Source: Hypsibius dujardini
Taxonomy: Eukaryota > Tardigrada > Eutardigrada > Parachela > Hypsibiidae
DNA: 64,000 bases
Assembly (NCBI GenBank): GCA_001579985.1
Contig: LRSR01009788.1
Span: 1 to 64,000, forward strand
Direction of reading: 5' to 3'
Part shown: positions 1-11,735 of the stretch, one piece after another
Layout: each line of letters starts with the position of its first letter
Numbering within the stretch: the first letter of the stretch is position 1
Position numbers and translations under genes: made by a program
Notes under the pieces: generated by a model
What the model was told of the DNA's origin: nothing
What the model saw: the letters and a program-made list of their open reading frames with translations, nothing else
Database searches by the model: none

Positions 1-1100
1 TTTGGATTTTTACTAAAATCTTGCCCCCCCCCGCCCGTACCGGAAGGTCAAGACGCGTCTATGTTCTTCTTTGCAACCTGTCAAGTCTTACTTGAATTGC
101 AAATCAAACAAAGCCCTCTCAAAGTCCCACATGAATAACAGCGGAGTGGCGAAATAACGACCGCAAAACGCTCAAAAAGAATAAAAACTCAAGCAGAGGC
201 TGGGAATTGGCGAAAAATCGAAACGATATATGCTGACGTCAGCCACGGCTGGATCCCGACCCCTTTAGCGTCAGAGCTCGCCAAACTACAACCCCCTACC
301 CTCATGGCGCTGAGGTGATTGTTGAAAGCTCCCTAAGCAAGCAGACAAGCAGGCAGACAGGTATGCAAGCAAACAAACAGTCAGAGAGTCGGGCAGGCAG
401 GCAGGCAGGCAGGCAGACAGACAGGCAGACAGTCAGTCAGTCATGCGGACAAGTGGACAACAAACAAGAAAGCTGCCACACCTATGAGGCGAACTATGGG
501 CATATTGGGGCTGTTAAAAAGGAGGAACTTCTGTAATGAAACCACCCTGAGCGCGATTATAAGCAAAAGAAACTTGAATTGTCTGTAAATGTTGACTTGG
601 TACAACAACTTTGCGAAGCAAACGATGATTCTGTTACGCATGTCTATAAGGCATTTTACTATCCTTTGCCGGTTCGGGAAGGGGACGACAAACGTGACGC
701 ATGGTTATCACGGCCCAACAACCATTTTTTAATGGATGTAGCGGCAGTAAGAAAGTACGTGTGCGTTCGGGTTCTACGTGTTCGTACACACTCTTGTGCG
801 TTCGTTCTTAAGTCATCCGAGATAATTCATGTCATGTAACCCTATTGTGAAATATAATTGCAAGTGCAGACCCTGGATCATGTGAGGGGTATAACTATCG
901 AAGCTTTTAAAACAAGGATAAAGCTCATCCAGTCGCACTCCAATGTTCGTCTTGAATAGAATCCGAGGCCTACAGTAACTTACATCTTGAAACTGAGTTA
1001 CTGAATTCTCTTACTTTTTAAAGTGCCGAAAAGGGATACGGCTTACCGTACCAGTACTTTTTTACTTGTAATATATTATCTGACAATATAATATATCACA
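1..1100. other. No supported gene; low-complexity left flank
   Basis: I see no recognisable gene here. A degenerate CAGG/CAGA tract lies at about 340-445. An open stretch at 579-760 (+) has ordinary amino-acid content but no family resemblance and no clear splice context, so it is not called. The sequence just before 1102 looks like a 3' splice site (ending in CACAG), which may lead into the broken thaumatin-like piece. Confidence 0.5.
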
Positions 1101-1101
1101 G

Positions 1102-1398
1102 CGACAAGACCACTGCGATCCAGTGGAATGGTAATTGGGCGTTTGCTTGCGATTTCGCCGGCGGTAACCTCAGTCAGGCCACCATTCCGGGAAACCAATG
1201 CGGCGGGCGTTGTGCATCCACGACACGCTGCACGCATTACACCTGGACAGCACTTGTCCGCAAAACAATTACGGGAGGATCTTCAAGAACGCCTGTCCCG
1301 ACGCGTACAGCTATGCATATGATGATGCCACCAGTACATTCACGTGCTCATCAGCACCGGGGAAGGCGTCGGGACACATCATCAGCTTCTGCGGCTGA
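1102..1398 (+). pseudogene. Chimeric fragment: CGG/THYTW-type domain joined out of frame to a thaumatin C-terminus
   Basis: From 1102, one frame encodes a piece with WNGNWAFACDF and then CGGRC and CTHYTWT (to about 1243). This resembles small secreted cysteine domains with a CGG.C...CTHFTW pattern. A different frame then encodes a clear thaumatin-family C-terminus at about 1240-1398. It contains NNYGRIFKNACPDAYSYAYD and FTC, and ends in ISFCG and a stop, as thaumatin-like proteins end. The two halves meet in different frames with no plausible intron between them. I therefore read this as a recombined, probably non-functional fragment. The rest of the thaumatin domain (REDDD-type residues, other cysteines) is not seen upstream. 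Confidence 0.5.
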
Positions 1399-1399
1399 A

Positions 1400-2470
1400 A
1401 AGCTGGAAGGAAAAACGACCACTGCAGCTTATAAGATCGCACTAATTTCTCTTTTCATCTATCTGTAAAATTTGACAGTTCGGGACCCGAAACTCCTAAT
1501 ATTCCATCTTAATATAAGTTGGTGGAAAAACAATTTGCACTCCTGAGTTTGGTGTTTAAACGCTGTAGTACCTAAACAAAAAATCTAACTACTTCACTGA
1601 ATCTCAACTATTTGCCTATGGTGTTCGTCTTTCATTCTCAACACTGGTGTTTCCTCTCTTGGCTGGATAGTAGCTCTATTCGTAACGTACACTGTACACT
1701 GTACTACTATTTTCATTAGCTCAAATGATTTTACCGAAAAGATCGTTCGCGCCCAGTTGGAACATTTTATATGTGAATGATTTATTTCATGACATGATAT
1801 TGATCAAAGGCGTAACGGGGGGCACTAGGGCGAGTGCCCCCCTAATTAATTCGGGCCGGCGCCGGGGCGGGGCGGGGCGGGGGATTTTTAAATTTTTTTA
1901 ATAAGAAAAACTGCCCCCCCCCCTCTCAGAAAAGTTCGTACGCCTCTGATATCGATGGTACCAATGTATGGAAGATCTGAAGGTTTCAGGCATCTACACA
2001 TAGCCACTTTGGAAAAGTCCTATATCTACATCCATTGAGTATTTCGATGCCACGGCGGCAACCGTCGGGCAGCAAAAGTATGGCGAGAGTGATTTAAAAC
2101 ACAGCAAGATTGCAAGATAAACTGGAATTGGAAACTTGAGCCTCGAAATTGGAAGTGGAACTTGGAACTTGAACGGAGGTGGTTTGATTAACTGATTTTG
2201 AATACACACGTGGCCAAAGTGTAGTGCTAACCGAGTGAGGCTCTTTATGTCGGTTAAAGCGTACCACCATGCACTGGCCGATGTGAATGGCTTAACTCGG
2301 TTAGCGCTATAATATGGCCTCATGTGTTTACGTGTACTGTACTAAACCGTGTACGCAATAATCCGACTGATTCGTTAATTAATTAGAATTTACTGGACGT
2401 ACTTGACGATACTGGGTTGATTCCAAAACGATAGTCCTGTAGTGGTTTTGCTCAACTTTAGTTCAGACAA
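1400..2470. other. Intergenic, low-complexity
   Basis: No gene is supported. A G/C-rich run (GGGGC repeats, about 1855-1885) is followed by a T/A run and a C run. The MITE at 2204-2327 lies in this stretch. MED25 starts at 2471. Confidence 0.5.
2204..2327. mobile_element. Short palindromic MITE (copy 1)
   Basis: The two ends are inverted copies. The left end reads ACACACGTGGCC and then GCTAACCGAGT. The right end, reverse-complemented, reads ACACATGAGGCC and then GCTAACCGAGTTAAGCC. The length is about 124 bases, with no coding capacity. A shorter relative lies at 52499-52562. The outer ACACATGGCC-type end is shared with the longer element at 27182-27490. Confidence 0.55.
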
Positions 2471-5210
2471 ATGGACATGATGAAGTTGGAGTTGGATGAC
2501 TTCGAGCTCACTGGCATAACCGAGGAGGACGGCAACCAACATCCCAGCAAATATGCTGTTGTTTTTCTCGTGGAAGCGACTGGCAAGCTGGACAGACACG
2601 CGGACACAATTAAAGGCTACGTCGCACCTGTCCTGTCTTACTTTCGGAACTGCAACAAGGCGGTGGACAGTGAAATGGCCAGGTACAGAAGAAGTCCTGA
2701 TATTTTGCGTACGTCACAAGCGCGTTTCTCTTCCGTGCCTTGTCTCGGAACGCTTTGGTTATGGGGCAAACGTGTTCAAATGTCCCTGTGACGTACGCAA
2801 AATATCAGAACTTCTACTGTAATAGCAAAAAACTCTGGCCACGTTGCCTTCACTTATTACCTGGTGTTTCCTTTTTCAGTGTTGGTTGGCCAAAGGACGT
2901 CATGTATGGCTTTATCTTTTACCATTCTGGAGGTAAACAGCATTTAACTTCTTCAGGGCTAGACGAGGATGTTTGATCGCGAATCCCTGAGACAGGTTTC
3001 ACAATTTTGCTATCACGCATGTCCAGTGTCCTGCGCGAAGGATTGATTGATTGATTGATTGCATGGATGCTTGCTCTTGTTCTTGTTGTGGTTCCTTGGC
3101 TGGCCGAGTAGTTGATTGATTGATCGCATGGGTGCTTGCTCATTGTTTTTGTTGTGGTTCTTTAGCTGGCCGAGTAGTTGATTGATTGATCGCATGGGTG
3201 CTTGTTCGTGTTCTTGTCGTGGTTCCTTGGCTGGCCGAGTAATTGATTGATTGGACTGTTAGTTGTTCTTTCTACGGTGTGGCTGCCCAATAATTTTGAC
3301 AGACTTCCGGCCGCATTTCAGATGCTCTTACCGGGCAGGAGACGTGGATGGGATTTCCTCCCACAGACAACGAGGAATTTGCCCTGAGCCAGTTTGACAA
3401 TATCTCCACGGACCACGCGCCCTTCGTCTCATCTCCACAGATCTGTCTACTCGAGGCTTTATCGTCCGGTGTACAGTACATCCAGCGAATGATTGGCAAA
3501 TACCTGCAGGATGAACATCGGCTCGTGCAAAAGCATTTCATTCTCGTCGGCCAGTCGGCTCCGTTCGAGGAAGCCATGCCGACCAACTCACTGCGTCCGC
3601 AGAACTTCTCCGATGCCGCATCTGTCCTGCTGGAAGAGCAGATCCAGTTGTCCGTCATCTACATGCGTCGAAATAAAACAGTCAGAGAGCTCTTCACTGC
3701 AAGCCAAGATAGTTCTGCCTTCATCGACACTGTCGGAGACGCCGATTCACCGCATATGGTTCTGTTGAACAACATTTCCATTCGGTCGCCAGAAATTGCT
3801 CCGAAACTCTCGCCCGATGCGGCTGCTAACATCAAGCCCGTGGTCTCGGAATTTGCTCCAGTTTATGTAGCTCCTGCACCAGTGGCTGCTTCCGTCCCGG
3901 AGTCGCCCATTGCTCCCCCATCTGTTGAAACGGGTAAACATCGCTCGGGCTTCCCTTCGGGCAGTTACTATCTGTACTATTAATACACATTCATATTTCA
4001 GCACCGTTGCCGGTCCCCCAAAGCGTTGAGGTAATCTCAGCCATCCCTCCAGAAGAAGTCGGTAACCTCGCGGCTTTCCTCACCAATCCTCCTACTCCTG
4101 GACGAATTGCACCCTCGCCGTTGATCGCCGACGTTTCGTCGCCCTCTAGTGTGGTCTTCTCACCCGCCAGTACTGAGCTGCAGACACGCAAGAACTCCGA
4201 AAGTCCGAGGCCTAGTGTCAATCTCCACCACCGGGCGTCACCGGCGATGCCGCTGGCGGCGGGGCAACAGCCCGCCTTCTATCCGCCGATGCAGGTAGCC
4301 TCGAGATTTTCCATTCCGGTCCCGCAGCCGATGGCGGGCATCGCACAGGTGCGGGCCACCGCAGCGTCGAGGCAAGCCAGCATCTCGGTGAATCAGATCG
4401 CGCAAGATGCCAGCGCTAGAAGACCGATGCCCGGTGTTCCCGACATCCGCGGCATTCCCGGCATCGGAGCTCAGCGGTTATCGAACTCCCCGCTCAGTCA
4501 GACCCAAATTGCTATTGCTAGCGGGTTGAAAGTGTCCGGGGATCGCTGCATCGTCTGGGAGGGTCTGCTGGAATGGTCCAGCCAGAGCGCCGGCCGTGGA
4601 AGAACGGGACCACCAAGTCAACAGCTGTGTGATTTGTGGATGCCGGTCGTAGATGCGGTGTAAGGACTCTCTGTTCATAGATATTGTTTCCCGGTTTTTC
4701 CTGCTTTTTTACGGTGTTCTTCGTTCTTTTAGAAAAGCGGAACGTTGGCCACCAAAGCTGACCATACAGTTTCTCCCGTCGCATCTCACATCGGTGATTC
4801 AGCCGTTCATGCAGCATAATCCAATTAAAGTGTCGTTCAACTTCAAGCCTCCGGTTGGAGGAAACGACGCGGCCATCAGGGAACTGGTGGAGCATTTTGT
4901 GCAGCGTCCAAATACTCCGCCAAGCGTTGGATGCATTCTCATCCCTAATAATGCCATGAATCCCCTTGTGGTGGTAAGCTCTCGTTTGGAATCCAATGCG
5001 AATACTCTGTACACTATCTTTTCGTTGTCATAGACCGGAATCACAAAGGGAGAGCCGGCCACGCTGGAGCTCCGTGTCATAGTATTTCTGTATAACGGCA
5101 AGGCAAGCGCTTTCCAAGGCTTCATTCCAAGGGATCAAGTAGGCTTCGTGGATGAACTGAGACAAGTAACCCAGAATCAGTCAGCGAACCGCCAGCGACA
5201 GATGAACCAG

Positions 5211-5269
<59 letters not shown>

Positions 5270-5938
5270 AAGCCAGGTCGCCCAAAATCAACCCCAAGTG
5301 CAGGGGTTAATCCAACAACAGCAGCAGAATCCGGCAACGCTTCAGCGAGCCATGCAGTTTGGTGCTGGTAACTCGAATTCGCTCGCATCGGCGGTTGGCG
5401 GCGGCGGTATGGACCCGTCACAACAACAACAGCAGCAGCAGCAGCAGCAGCAGTATGGGATGATGCAGCAGCAGCCGCAAGCTGGACAGCAAAGTACACT
5501 GGCCTACCAACTCAGTAGCGGAGGCCTTACCGGCCAGTCACAACTGACTCCGGAACAGTCCCTCCGACTGCAGCAGGCCCAGCAACAGCAAATGCGTTTG
5601 CAGATGTTACAACAGCATCAACAGTTACAGCAGCAACAGCAGCAGCAACAGCAACAGCAGCAGCAACAGCAGCAGCAACCCATGGCTCAGCAGCAGCAGC
5701 AATTAGGGCAGCAGCAGCAATTAGGGCAGATGCAGCAGCAGAATAATCAAGATCCTCAACTTCGCCAGGTACGAGATCGGAACTTTACCGATGAATAATA
5801 ATATGTGACTGCATACCTTGGTGTAAACTTTTGTTAATGCTAGCTACGTGTGACATGATAACAGTCAACAAATTTGTTGTTTTTCAGCTGCTTCAAAACA
5901 GCAGTCCCCGTCTTCATGGCGGGGCCCCGATTCAATAG
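2471..5938 (+). CDS. MED25: Mediator complex subunit 25
   Basis: Exons are 2471-2682, 2880-2932, 3322-3933, 4002-4659, 4733-4973, 5034-5768 and 5888-5938. All junctions are GT-AG and phases agree, giving 853 residues. The protein is a nuclear subunit of the Mediator coactivator that links activators to RNA polymerase II. Residues about 25-250 match the MED25 von Willebrand-type domain that anchors it to Mediator (YAVVFLVEATGKLD start; VQKHFILVGQSAPF later). Residues about 250-460 are a Pro/Ser-rich linker. Residues about 465-632 match the activator-binding ACID/PTOV domain (IVWEGLLEW, ERWPPKLTIQFLP, ending FIPRDQVGFVDELRQV). The C-terminal 200 residues are largely polyglutamine. The last splice creates an LRQLL nuclear-receptor box at about residues 835-839. 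Retaining the last intron gives another tail that stops at 5798. The 658-base exon uses the GTAAGG donor at 4660. Confidence 0.93.
3043..3250. repeat. Minisatellite in MED25 intron 2
   Basis: A unit of about 64 bases repeats some three and a half times. Each unit contains GATTGATTGAT, a CGCATGGGTGCTTG-type segment and TGGCTGGCCGAGTAGTTG. It lies wholly inside the intron 2933-3321. Confidence 0.75.
5205..5680 (+). repeat. Coding CAG/CAA tracts (polyglutamine)
   Basis: Three CAG/CAA runs at about 5209-5270, 5421-5452 and 5628-5678 encode polyglutamine in the C-terminal region of MED25. CAG and CAA are mixed, which usually lowers slippage. Confidence 0.85.
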
Positions 5939-6276
5939 GATGTTTATACGTTTTCGAATTTCGACTGACTTATTTTACCGCAACCTGCGTAACTTTTATC
6001 GTTTTATAATTAGTAAATTATTGCCTATTTTCGGCTGTTACATTCTGCTTCTTTTAAAAGTGTTTTTCTACAGTTTATATTTGCTTTTGAATATTTTTAC
6101 ATTTATCGGTATTATGAGTACTCTTATTATCTGTTAGTGGTCCAGATTTGACTGACTTCTCTGAGATTCCTTGTTTGGTTTGGCATGCACTTACACACGC
6201 AGTGATTGAGTCGGAAGCGTGCAGAAGTGAAAGCAAAGTAAGAAGAAGTGCAATTGTGTTCTAACTGACTTGACTA

Positions 6277-6629
6277 CAGTCAACGACAAGATTAGTACAC
6301 TGGAGGGTCCGGGGAATGGACAAAAGGGGCGGGGCAGGGGATGGTTTTTCAAACAGTCGAACAATCAAGCAAGTGACCATCCCCTGTTCCGGCCCTTTTG
6401 CCCATGCCCCGGACCCTTCAGTGTACTCAGTCAACTGACCACCCCTGCTCCGTCCCTTTTGCCCATGCCCCGGACCCTTTAGTGTACTCAACCAACTGAC
6501 ACCCCCTGCTCCGTCCCTTTTGCCCATGCCCCGGACCCTCCAGTGTACTCAACCAACTGACCACCCCCTGCTCCGTCCCTTTTGCCCATGCCCAGGACCC
6601 TTCAGTGTACTCGATTTTGTCGTTGATTG
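6277..6629. mobile_element. TA-target MITE with internal minisatellite (copy 1)
   Basis: The left end CAGTCAACGACAAGATT and the right end (reverse complement CAATCAACGACAAAATC) are terminal inverted repeats. They are flanked by TA at 6275-6276 and 6630-6631. The interior carries about five tandem or inverted copies of a 63-base unit with GGAGGGTCCGGGG and GGGCAAAAGGG. It has no transposase. The TA duplication suggests mobilisation by a Tc1/mariner-type enzyme. A 663-base relative lies at 41712-42374. Confidence 0.75.
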
Positions 6630-6689
6630 TACCAGCGACTCGTTATCGTAAATATCTGCAACCTCAATGAAACCCAAATACATTTCAAG

Positions 6690-6695
6690 TTTATT
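6690..6695 (-). terminator. Poly(A) signal of MRPL46
   Basis: AATAAA on the minus strand lies 33 bases past the MRPL46 stop codon, a usual distance for 3' end formation. Confidence 0.55.
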
Positions 6696-6727
6696 ACAGT
6701 GTATACAACGACAGGCTAGAACAAAAC

Positions 6728-7569
6728 TCAATAATTCAGTCGCACCAAATCTTGATGATCCGCGTCCACTGGAAGGGACGCGCCATTAAATTCGAACATG
6801 AACCGCTCCACTCTGTCAAAATATTTCTCAATCATTACATCCTGTAGCTCCTCCCGCGTGAGCCACTTGTAATCGACAACATCTTTGGCCGGTAATATTT
6901 CTTTGGAAGCCTTCACATCCAGGAGTGCTTTAAAGAAGAATACCTGAAATCGCAAAAAATGTCCTTGTAGATGTCTATGTTACGCCAAAGGACGAAAAAT
7001 GTCATCACCTTTGCACCATAGAATTCTTTGGCAATCTCGGACTCCACAGGATACTTGTATTTATACCAGCCGCAGGGAGTCGAGCCAAGGAAAGCCACTC
7101 GGAGTTGCTCGCCTGTCGCGGCCCTAAGAACCCGTTCGGCTGTTTCCCGTAAGCCTTCGCCGGCCGTCCAAGCTCCCTGCGGAAAGACCCATTGAGGAGT
7201 GCCACCCAGAATTTGATGAGTAGCCAGGTAGAGCTTCCGGTCAAGTTTCCTATTGATGGACTTCAAATTGCCGTTTTTGTCCGCCTCTATAAGATAAAAA
7301 TGGAAATGGCGACTGCATCTCAATTGTCAAGTAAAGATAAATATGCGGGCAACAGAGTGAACGCAGCCAACCGAAGTAAAGTAAAAACACCGACAGGCAA
7401 ACATCTACATGAACAGACAAATGACTGCATATCACATAGGCAGGAAGACTGACATGTTGGCAGACTGCCAACCAGACGGGTAGGTAGACAGACAGATTGA
7501 TAGATAGACAGCCAGGTAACTAAAACAGATAGACAGGCAACACACGCACAAAGAGGCAGACAGACAGAC

Positions 7570-7666
<97 letters not shown>

Positions 7667-8718
7667 TGCATGAAGGAGTCACTGAGACAGGCCAGTAATT
7701 AAACAGCCCAACAAAGAAAAGAGCAACAAGACATCCTGCAATAGACGACGGACATCATGATATACAAGTGATAGCCACACCTGTCACCCTTGGTTGAGGC
7801 GTGAAGCGGTTTAACTGCTCGTTCCAATTGTCCTCTCGATCTTGAGACGTCTCCAAGACGACTTCCTCATCCACCAATGAATCCGTGTCGACTATCTTTT
7901 TGGCTTTTCTCCTAAAGAGACAAAACTGCCATATTATGGAATTACGAACTAAAATTGCAGGTGAGCGGATTGACTGAATGATGCATGGTAACTATCATCC
8001 ATTGATTGTTCGATTGACTGACACTACAGTACAACGAATGTACGGCAATGACAACGACAACTGTCTTCTTCGATCACGACGATAAACTGCCCTTACACAT
8101 CGCTCAACTTCTGCAACTCGTGATCCGACAGCAAACTCAGTTCCAGCTCTTGCTGCGCGAGCAATGCAGCGAATTCCTCCTCGGCAGCTGTCCGCGGAGC
8201 ACTCACCACCGGCGATCTCTCCACGCAGACTGCACTGAGCAATTGCCATTTGCGTACATGCAAATCGGCTGCGGCTTGCCTACCGGCGGCTGTCTTCACT
8301 AACGATTTGTTGGAGTGAAGTGTTTCCGCGTTCACCCGACGGGGCGATGCAAAAGCGTTCCCTAAAGAAGCAAGAACGTCATTGAAAATGAACCCGCACT
8401 TCAGCACTTCAACAATTAGTGTACAGCGATAGCTCTGCCTAAATCCATCAATCAACCAACCACTCGGGAAAAAAATACTTGGGCACTCGCACTAACAATT
8501 GCTGCAGAGCGATGATACCGCCTCAATCCATCAATCAACCGACCACTCAGCGAAAAAAAAATGTGTCACGCTAAGATATTTTTCCTAGATGGGTTCCTGG
8601 AAAAGACAGAAGCTTACTTACCTATTTGCAAGAACCGGCGTTGACAGGAACGGTTGATAGGAAGGCATTTAGACGCTCTGAGCATAACTTGCAGGCCGGC
8701 ATTCGTCGTGAAGTTCAT
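6728..8718 (-). CDS. MRPL46: Mitochondrial ribosomal protein L46 (mL46)
   Basis: Exons in transcription order are 8718-8622, 8361-8097, 7911-7781, 7286-7009 and 6943-6728. All introns are GT-AG, giving 328 residues (human about 279). The product is a Nudix-fold subunit of the large mitoribosomal subunit. Exon 1 encodes a basic, Arg-rich presequence ([18 protein letters not shown]) that fits mitochondrial import. Exon 2 has the L46 N-terminal signature [14 protein letters not shown] and [10 protein letters not shown]. The Nudix-like part follows in exon 4 ([43 protein letters not shown]). Exon 5 has VFFFKALL and [10 protein letters not shown]. Intron 4 (7287-7780) holds a long GACA tract. The start is 706 bases from that of the divergent AdipoR gene, so they may share a bidirectional promoter. 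Confidence 0.93.
7555..7662. repeat. (GACA)n microsatellite in MRPL46 intron 4
   Basis: A nearly perfect GACA tract of about 25 units lies in the intron. On the coding strand it reads CTGT, the commonest simple repeat of this window. Confidence 0.9.
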
Positions 8719-9424
8719 GGCAACACAGCTGCGTTTATAGTCACGACGAATTTGATGGGGAAAGGTCGAAAGGTTTTAGTACTGACGAGACCAAAATTTA
8801 ACAAATTGCAGCTGAAAAAAAACCCACAAAGATAGTCTGCAAATCTAATCGAATAACTAGCAGAACATAATAATATGTTAACTTAAAAGTTGTAATGCTA
8901 GACAAACCAATTCCAGAAATCCAGTCTTTACAAATCAACCAATCAAATAAATTTTAAGGTCTCAGAAGCATCAAGCAATCAATCACTCACAACTTCTTTT
9001 ATCACTCCAACTAACTACACCGAAACTGTTAAGAAACCCTAGATTGCTTGATTGCACTACTGACAGCGTCCACCCATCCCATTTAGCGATTGATTTATGG
9101 ATTTTACGTCTTATTGTGGTATCGATTTATTATTGGCAAATCGAGGTCAAAGTCTATTCCCAGCCGACGTCATCATCCATCACTGTTTTCACCAAAAAAT
9201 CAGCTGATCCACACCATTTTGTCCCGTTTACGTAAACTTTTCTTGAAAAATATATTTTAATTGCTTTTTAATTTACTCTTCTTCGTTGCCTCCGTTGACT
9301 TGCTCCTATTAATCATTGAACCGAGTTTGCCGAGTCACCGAGAAACAACAGAAAAAAAAGGTGCGCCAAGGAGGGTGGAAATGCGTTGAAGTTGAAATGA
9401 TCTTTGGCAACGGACGTTGTTAAA
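8719..9424. promoter_or_regulatory. Divergent intergenic region between MRPL46 and AdipoR
   Basis: This 706-base, AT-rich stretch separates two head-to-head start codons and contains no gene. I see no confident TATA box. A shared or bidirectional promoter is inferred from geometry alone. Confidence 0.35.
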
Positions 9425-11254
9425 ATGGCCACCTTCAACAAGGGGATGGCGGACGACAATGCCATCGAATACGCGACGGACGCCATCAGCATGCTGGAAT
9501 TGCCCTCTGTGACGACATTCTACAGCGCGGACGGGGATGCCGTCCGGACGTTTGAGGATCAGTTTTCAGTGATTGAGGAAGAGCAGCAGGGCCTGCGGGA
9601 ACGCTACCCACTTCGGGAGGGTCCTGAGGGTGAAGAGGACATTGAGGATATGGACTTGGATGATGTGCTCAATGAGGAGGACATTTTACCATTGCCTGAG
9701 TTACCCGATCCACATCATCCTTCGTTTTTGGAGGAGATGAAGGTTGGTTTTGCAGGCATGCATTGATTGATCGGTTGAGGGATTTATCTAGCTTATGCAA
9801 TGCTAACTGTACTTCTCAATCGATTGACTGATTGATTGATTGATGAGTTTAGTCATTGTAAATGTAAATTCGATTGATGTGAGCTTGTTTCGGTAAAATT
9901 GACTAAAGCGATTAGTGGTAGGGATAGGATAGGACAGGGATACGTTTTCATGGGCGGGTTAGCGGGTTTATCTCATTGTCACTTCTTCAGTTCACGTGCA
10001 CTAAATGGTTTATTTTAAGTCGGCATTGCGTCCGATTGATTGATTGATTTGAGTAAACAACAGAGCAGCCACAAATATTGGTGTTGGTGATCACTGACAA
10101 TTGGCTGCTTGTAGATGGATGGAGAAACGGCTTTCTGCGCGGGCATCGAGTTCATCCACGAAGCCAGCGGGCGTGCACAGCGCATCATCCAGCGTGTGTG
10201 GAAGGCGACGTGGATCCAAACACCGTTTCATCATCTGCCGGAGTGGCTGAAAGATAACGACTTCCTCCGCGCTGGTCACCGTCCGCAGATACATTCTTTC
10301 CGGGAATGCTTCCGCTCTATGTTCAGAATTCACACGGAAACCGGCAACATCTGGACCCACTTACTCGGTATGGGTGGACAATTGTGACGGACCACTAAAC
10401 ACAAGACCTTGGATAACAGTTCCTTCTTCGTGTGTGTTCGAAATTGATGTGATCTAATCCCGAAATGTACTTTTAGGTTGTGTGGCTTTTGTGGGTGTGG
10501 CCATTTACATCCTGATGTCGCAGCAGTTTCCGCCGGACGAGAAATGGGCCTTCACAGCCTTCTTCGTGTCCGCAATCCTGTGCATGGGATTCTCCTTCAT
10601 GTTTCATACCCTTTACTGCCATTCGCGTAGCGTTGGCCTTTTATTTTTAAAGTAAGCCATTAATGACTGACCGAGGCCTGCCTGGGTGTGGTCGGCAATT
10701 GCATTTATAAAACTTTCATTTCAGACTGGATTATTGCGGTATAGCGCTCCTAATCCTCGGCTCGTTCGTTCCGTGGCTGCATTTCGGGTTTTACTGCCAA
10801 ACTGTGACAAAAATTGTCTACCTAAGTGTCATCTCCGTCTTTGCGGTCTGTGCTGTCATCGTCTCCCTATGGGACCGATTTAGCCAGCCGCGGTTTCGGC
10901 CCATCAGAGCAGGTTAGTAGTCCCATTCCCTTCGCTTTCCAGTGCATACTTTATCCGGGGTGGTTCTGTGTACTGTAGCTGTATTTCTGGCACTTGGATC
11001 TTCTGGGCTGGTACCGGCGTTCCACAGTATCATCGCACTCGGGTGGACGCGGAGCATGCAGGAAGCCTCCATCCATTGGCTGTTCTTCATGGGATTCCTC
11101 TATATTTTTGGGTCTTTGATGTACGCTTTCCGATGTCCGGAGCGCTTCTTTCCTGGACGCTTCGACATTTGGGTAGGTTACTTGGACTGCAATACCCAGT
11201 GACTGGTGGTGGTCGGGTAATCCTTAATTGTTGACGCGTGCCCTTGAGTCCTTA

Positions 11255-11319
<65 letters not shown>

Positions 11320-11735
11320 GTGTGTGAATACCATCTGGTTGAATCTAAGAATGTATTTCCCTTTTTTTGCTTTTCGAACTACTCGCATATCTGTTGCCTG
11401 ATCCTGAGACTGTTTTTTCGATTTGGCGGTCTGAACATGCTCATCGTGATTATTACTGTACTAAAACTGAATAGTTTACTAAGTTCTTCGATTTGAGATG
11501 CGTATGAACGACGTGTTGCGAATTGGACTGTTTGGTTCTGCAGCTCACTGACCGATTATTTGTTCTTTTATTGCAGTTTCAAAGCCACCAGATCTTTCAT
11601 GTCTTCGTCGTGATTGCCGCCTTCGTTCACTACCATGGTATTTCCTCAATGGCGTCGCACAGGTTCAGTCTAGGCCGCTGTCCCAATCTGCCTGCGGAGC
11701 TGCTCGAGGCGGCGTCCGTTTCCGCACTAGTCTAA
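9425..11735 (+). CDS. Adiponectin-receptor-type PAQR protein, gene 1
   Basis: Exons are 9425-9742, 10115-10367, 10477-10651, 10725-10912, 10979-11172 and 11577-11735, giving 428 residues. It belongs to the PAQR/AdipoR class: seven-pass membrane proteins with a cytosolic N-terminus and a zinc-dependent ceramidase-like site. Exon 1 encodes an acidic cytosolic region. The conserved block starts at LPEWLKDNDFL and HRPQIHSFRECF. The zinc ligands expected from the family are present: His in FMFHTLYCHS, and the two His of FQSHQIFHVF near the C-terminus. The Asp of LDYCGIALL is also kept. GSFVPWLHFGFYC, WDRFSQP and FPGRFDIW are family motifs. A paralogue with nearly the same intron positions follows at 13503. 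A CTGT tract lies in intron 5. AATAAA at 12599-12604 could end a long 3' UTR. Confidence 0.93.
11252..11316. repeat. (CTGT)n microsatellite in AdipoR-1 intron 5
   Basis: About 15 CTGT units on the coding strand lie between exons 5 and 6 of the first AdipoR gene. Confidence 0.85.

Noticed and set aside
579-839. 86-codon plus-strand frame near the left edge
   Set aside because: No similarity, no signal peptide and no consistent splice context with the thaumatin-like piece.
5122-5499. Minus-strand Ala/Val-rich frame
   Set aside because: It is the antisense of the MED25 CAG/CAA tracts.
7320-7682. Long minus-strand open frames of repeating Val-Cys-Leu-Ser
   Set aside because: They are translations of a CTGT tetranucleotide tract, which stays open in every frame. 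The same holds for frames at 12107-12412, 15165-15425, 16142-16453, 24352-24786, 30153-30467, 34140-34779, 44285-44544 and 46223-46604.
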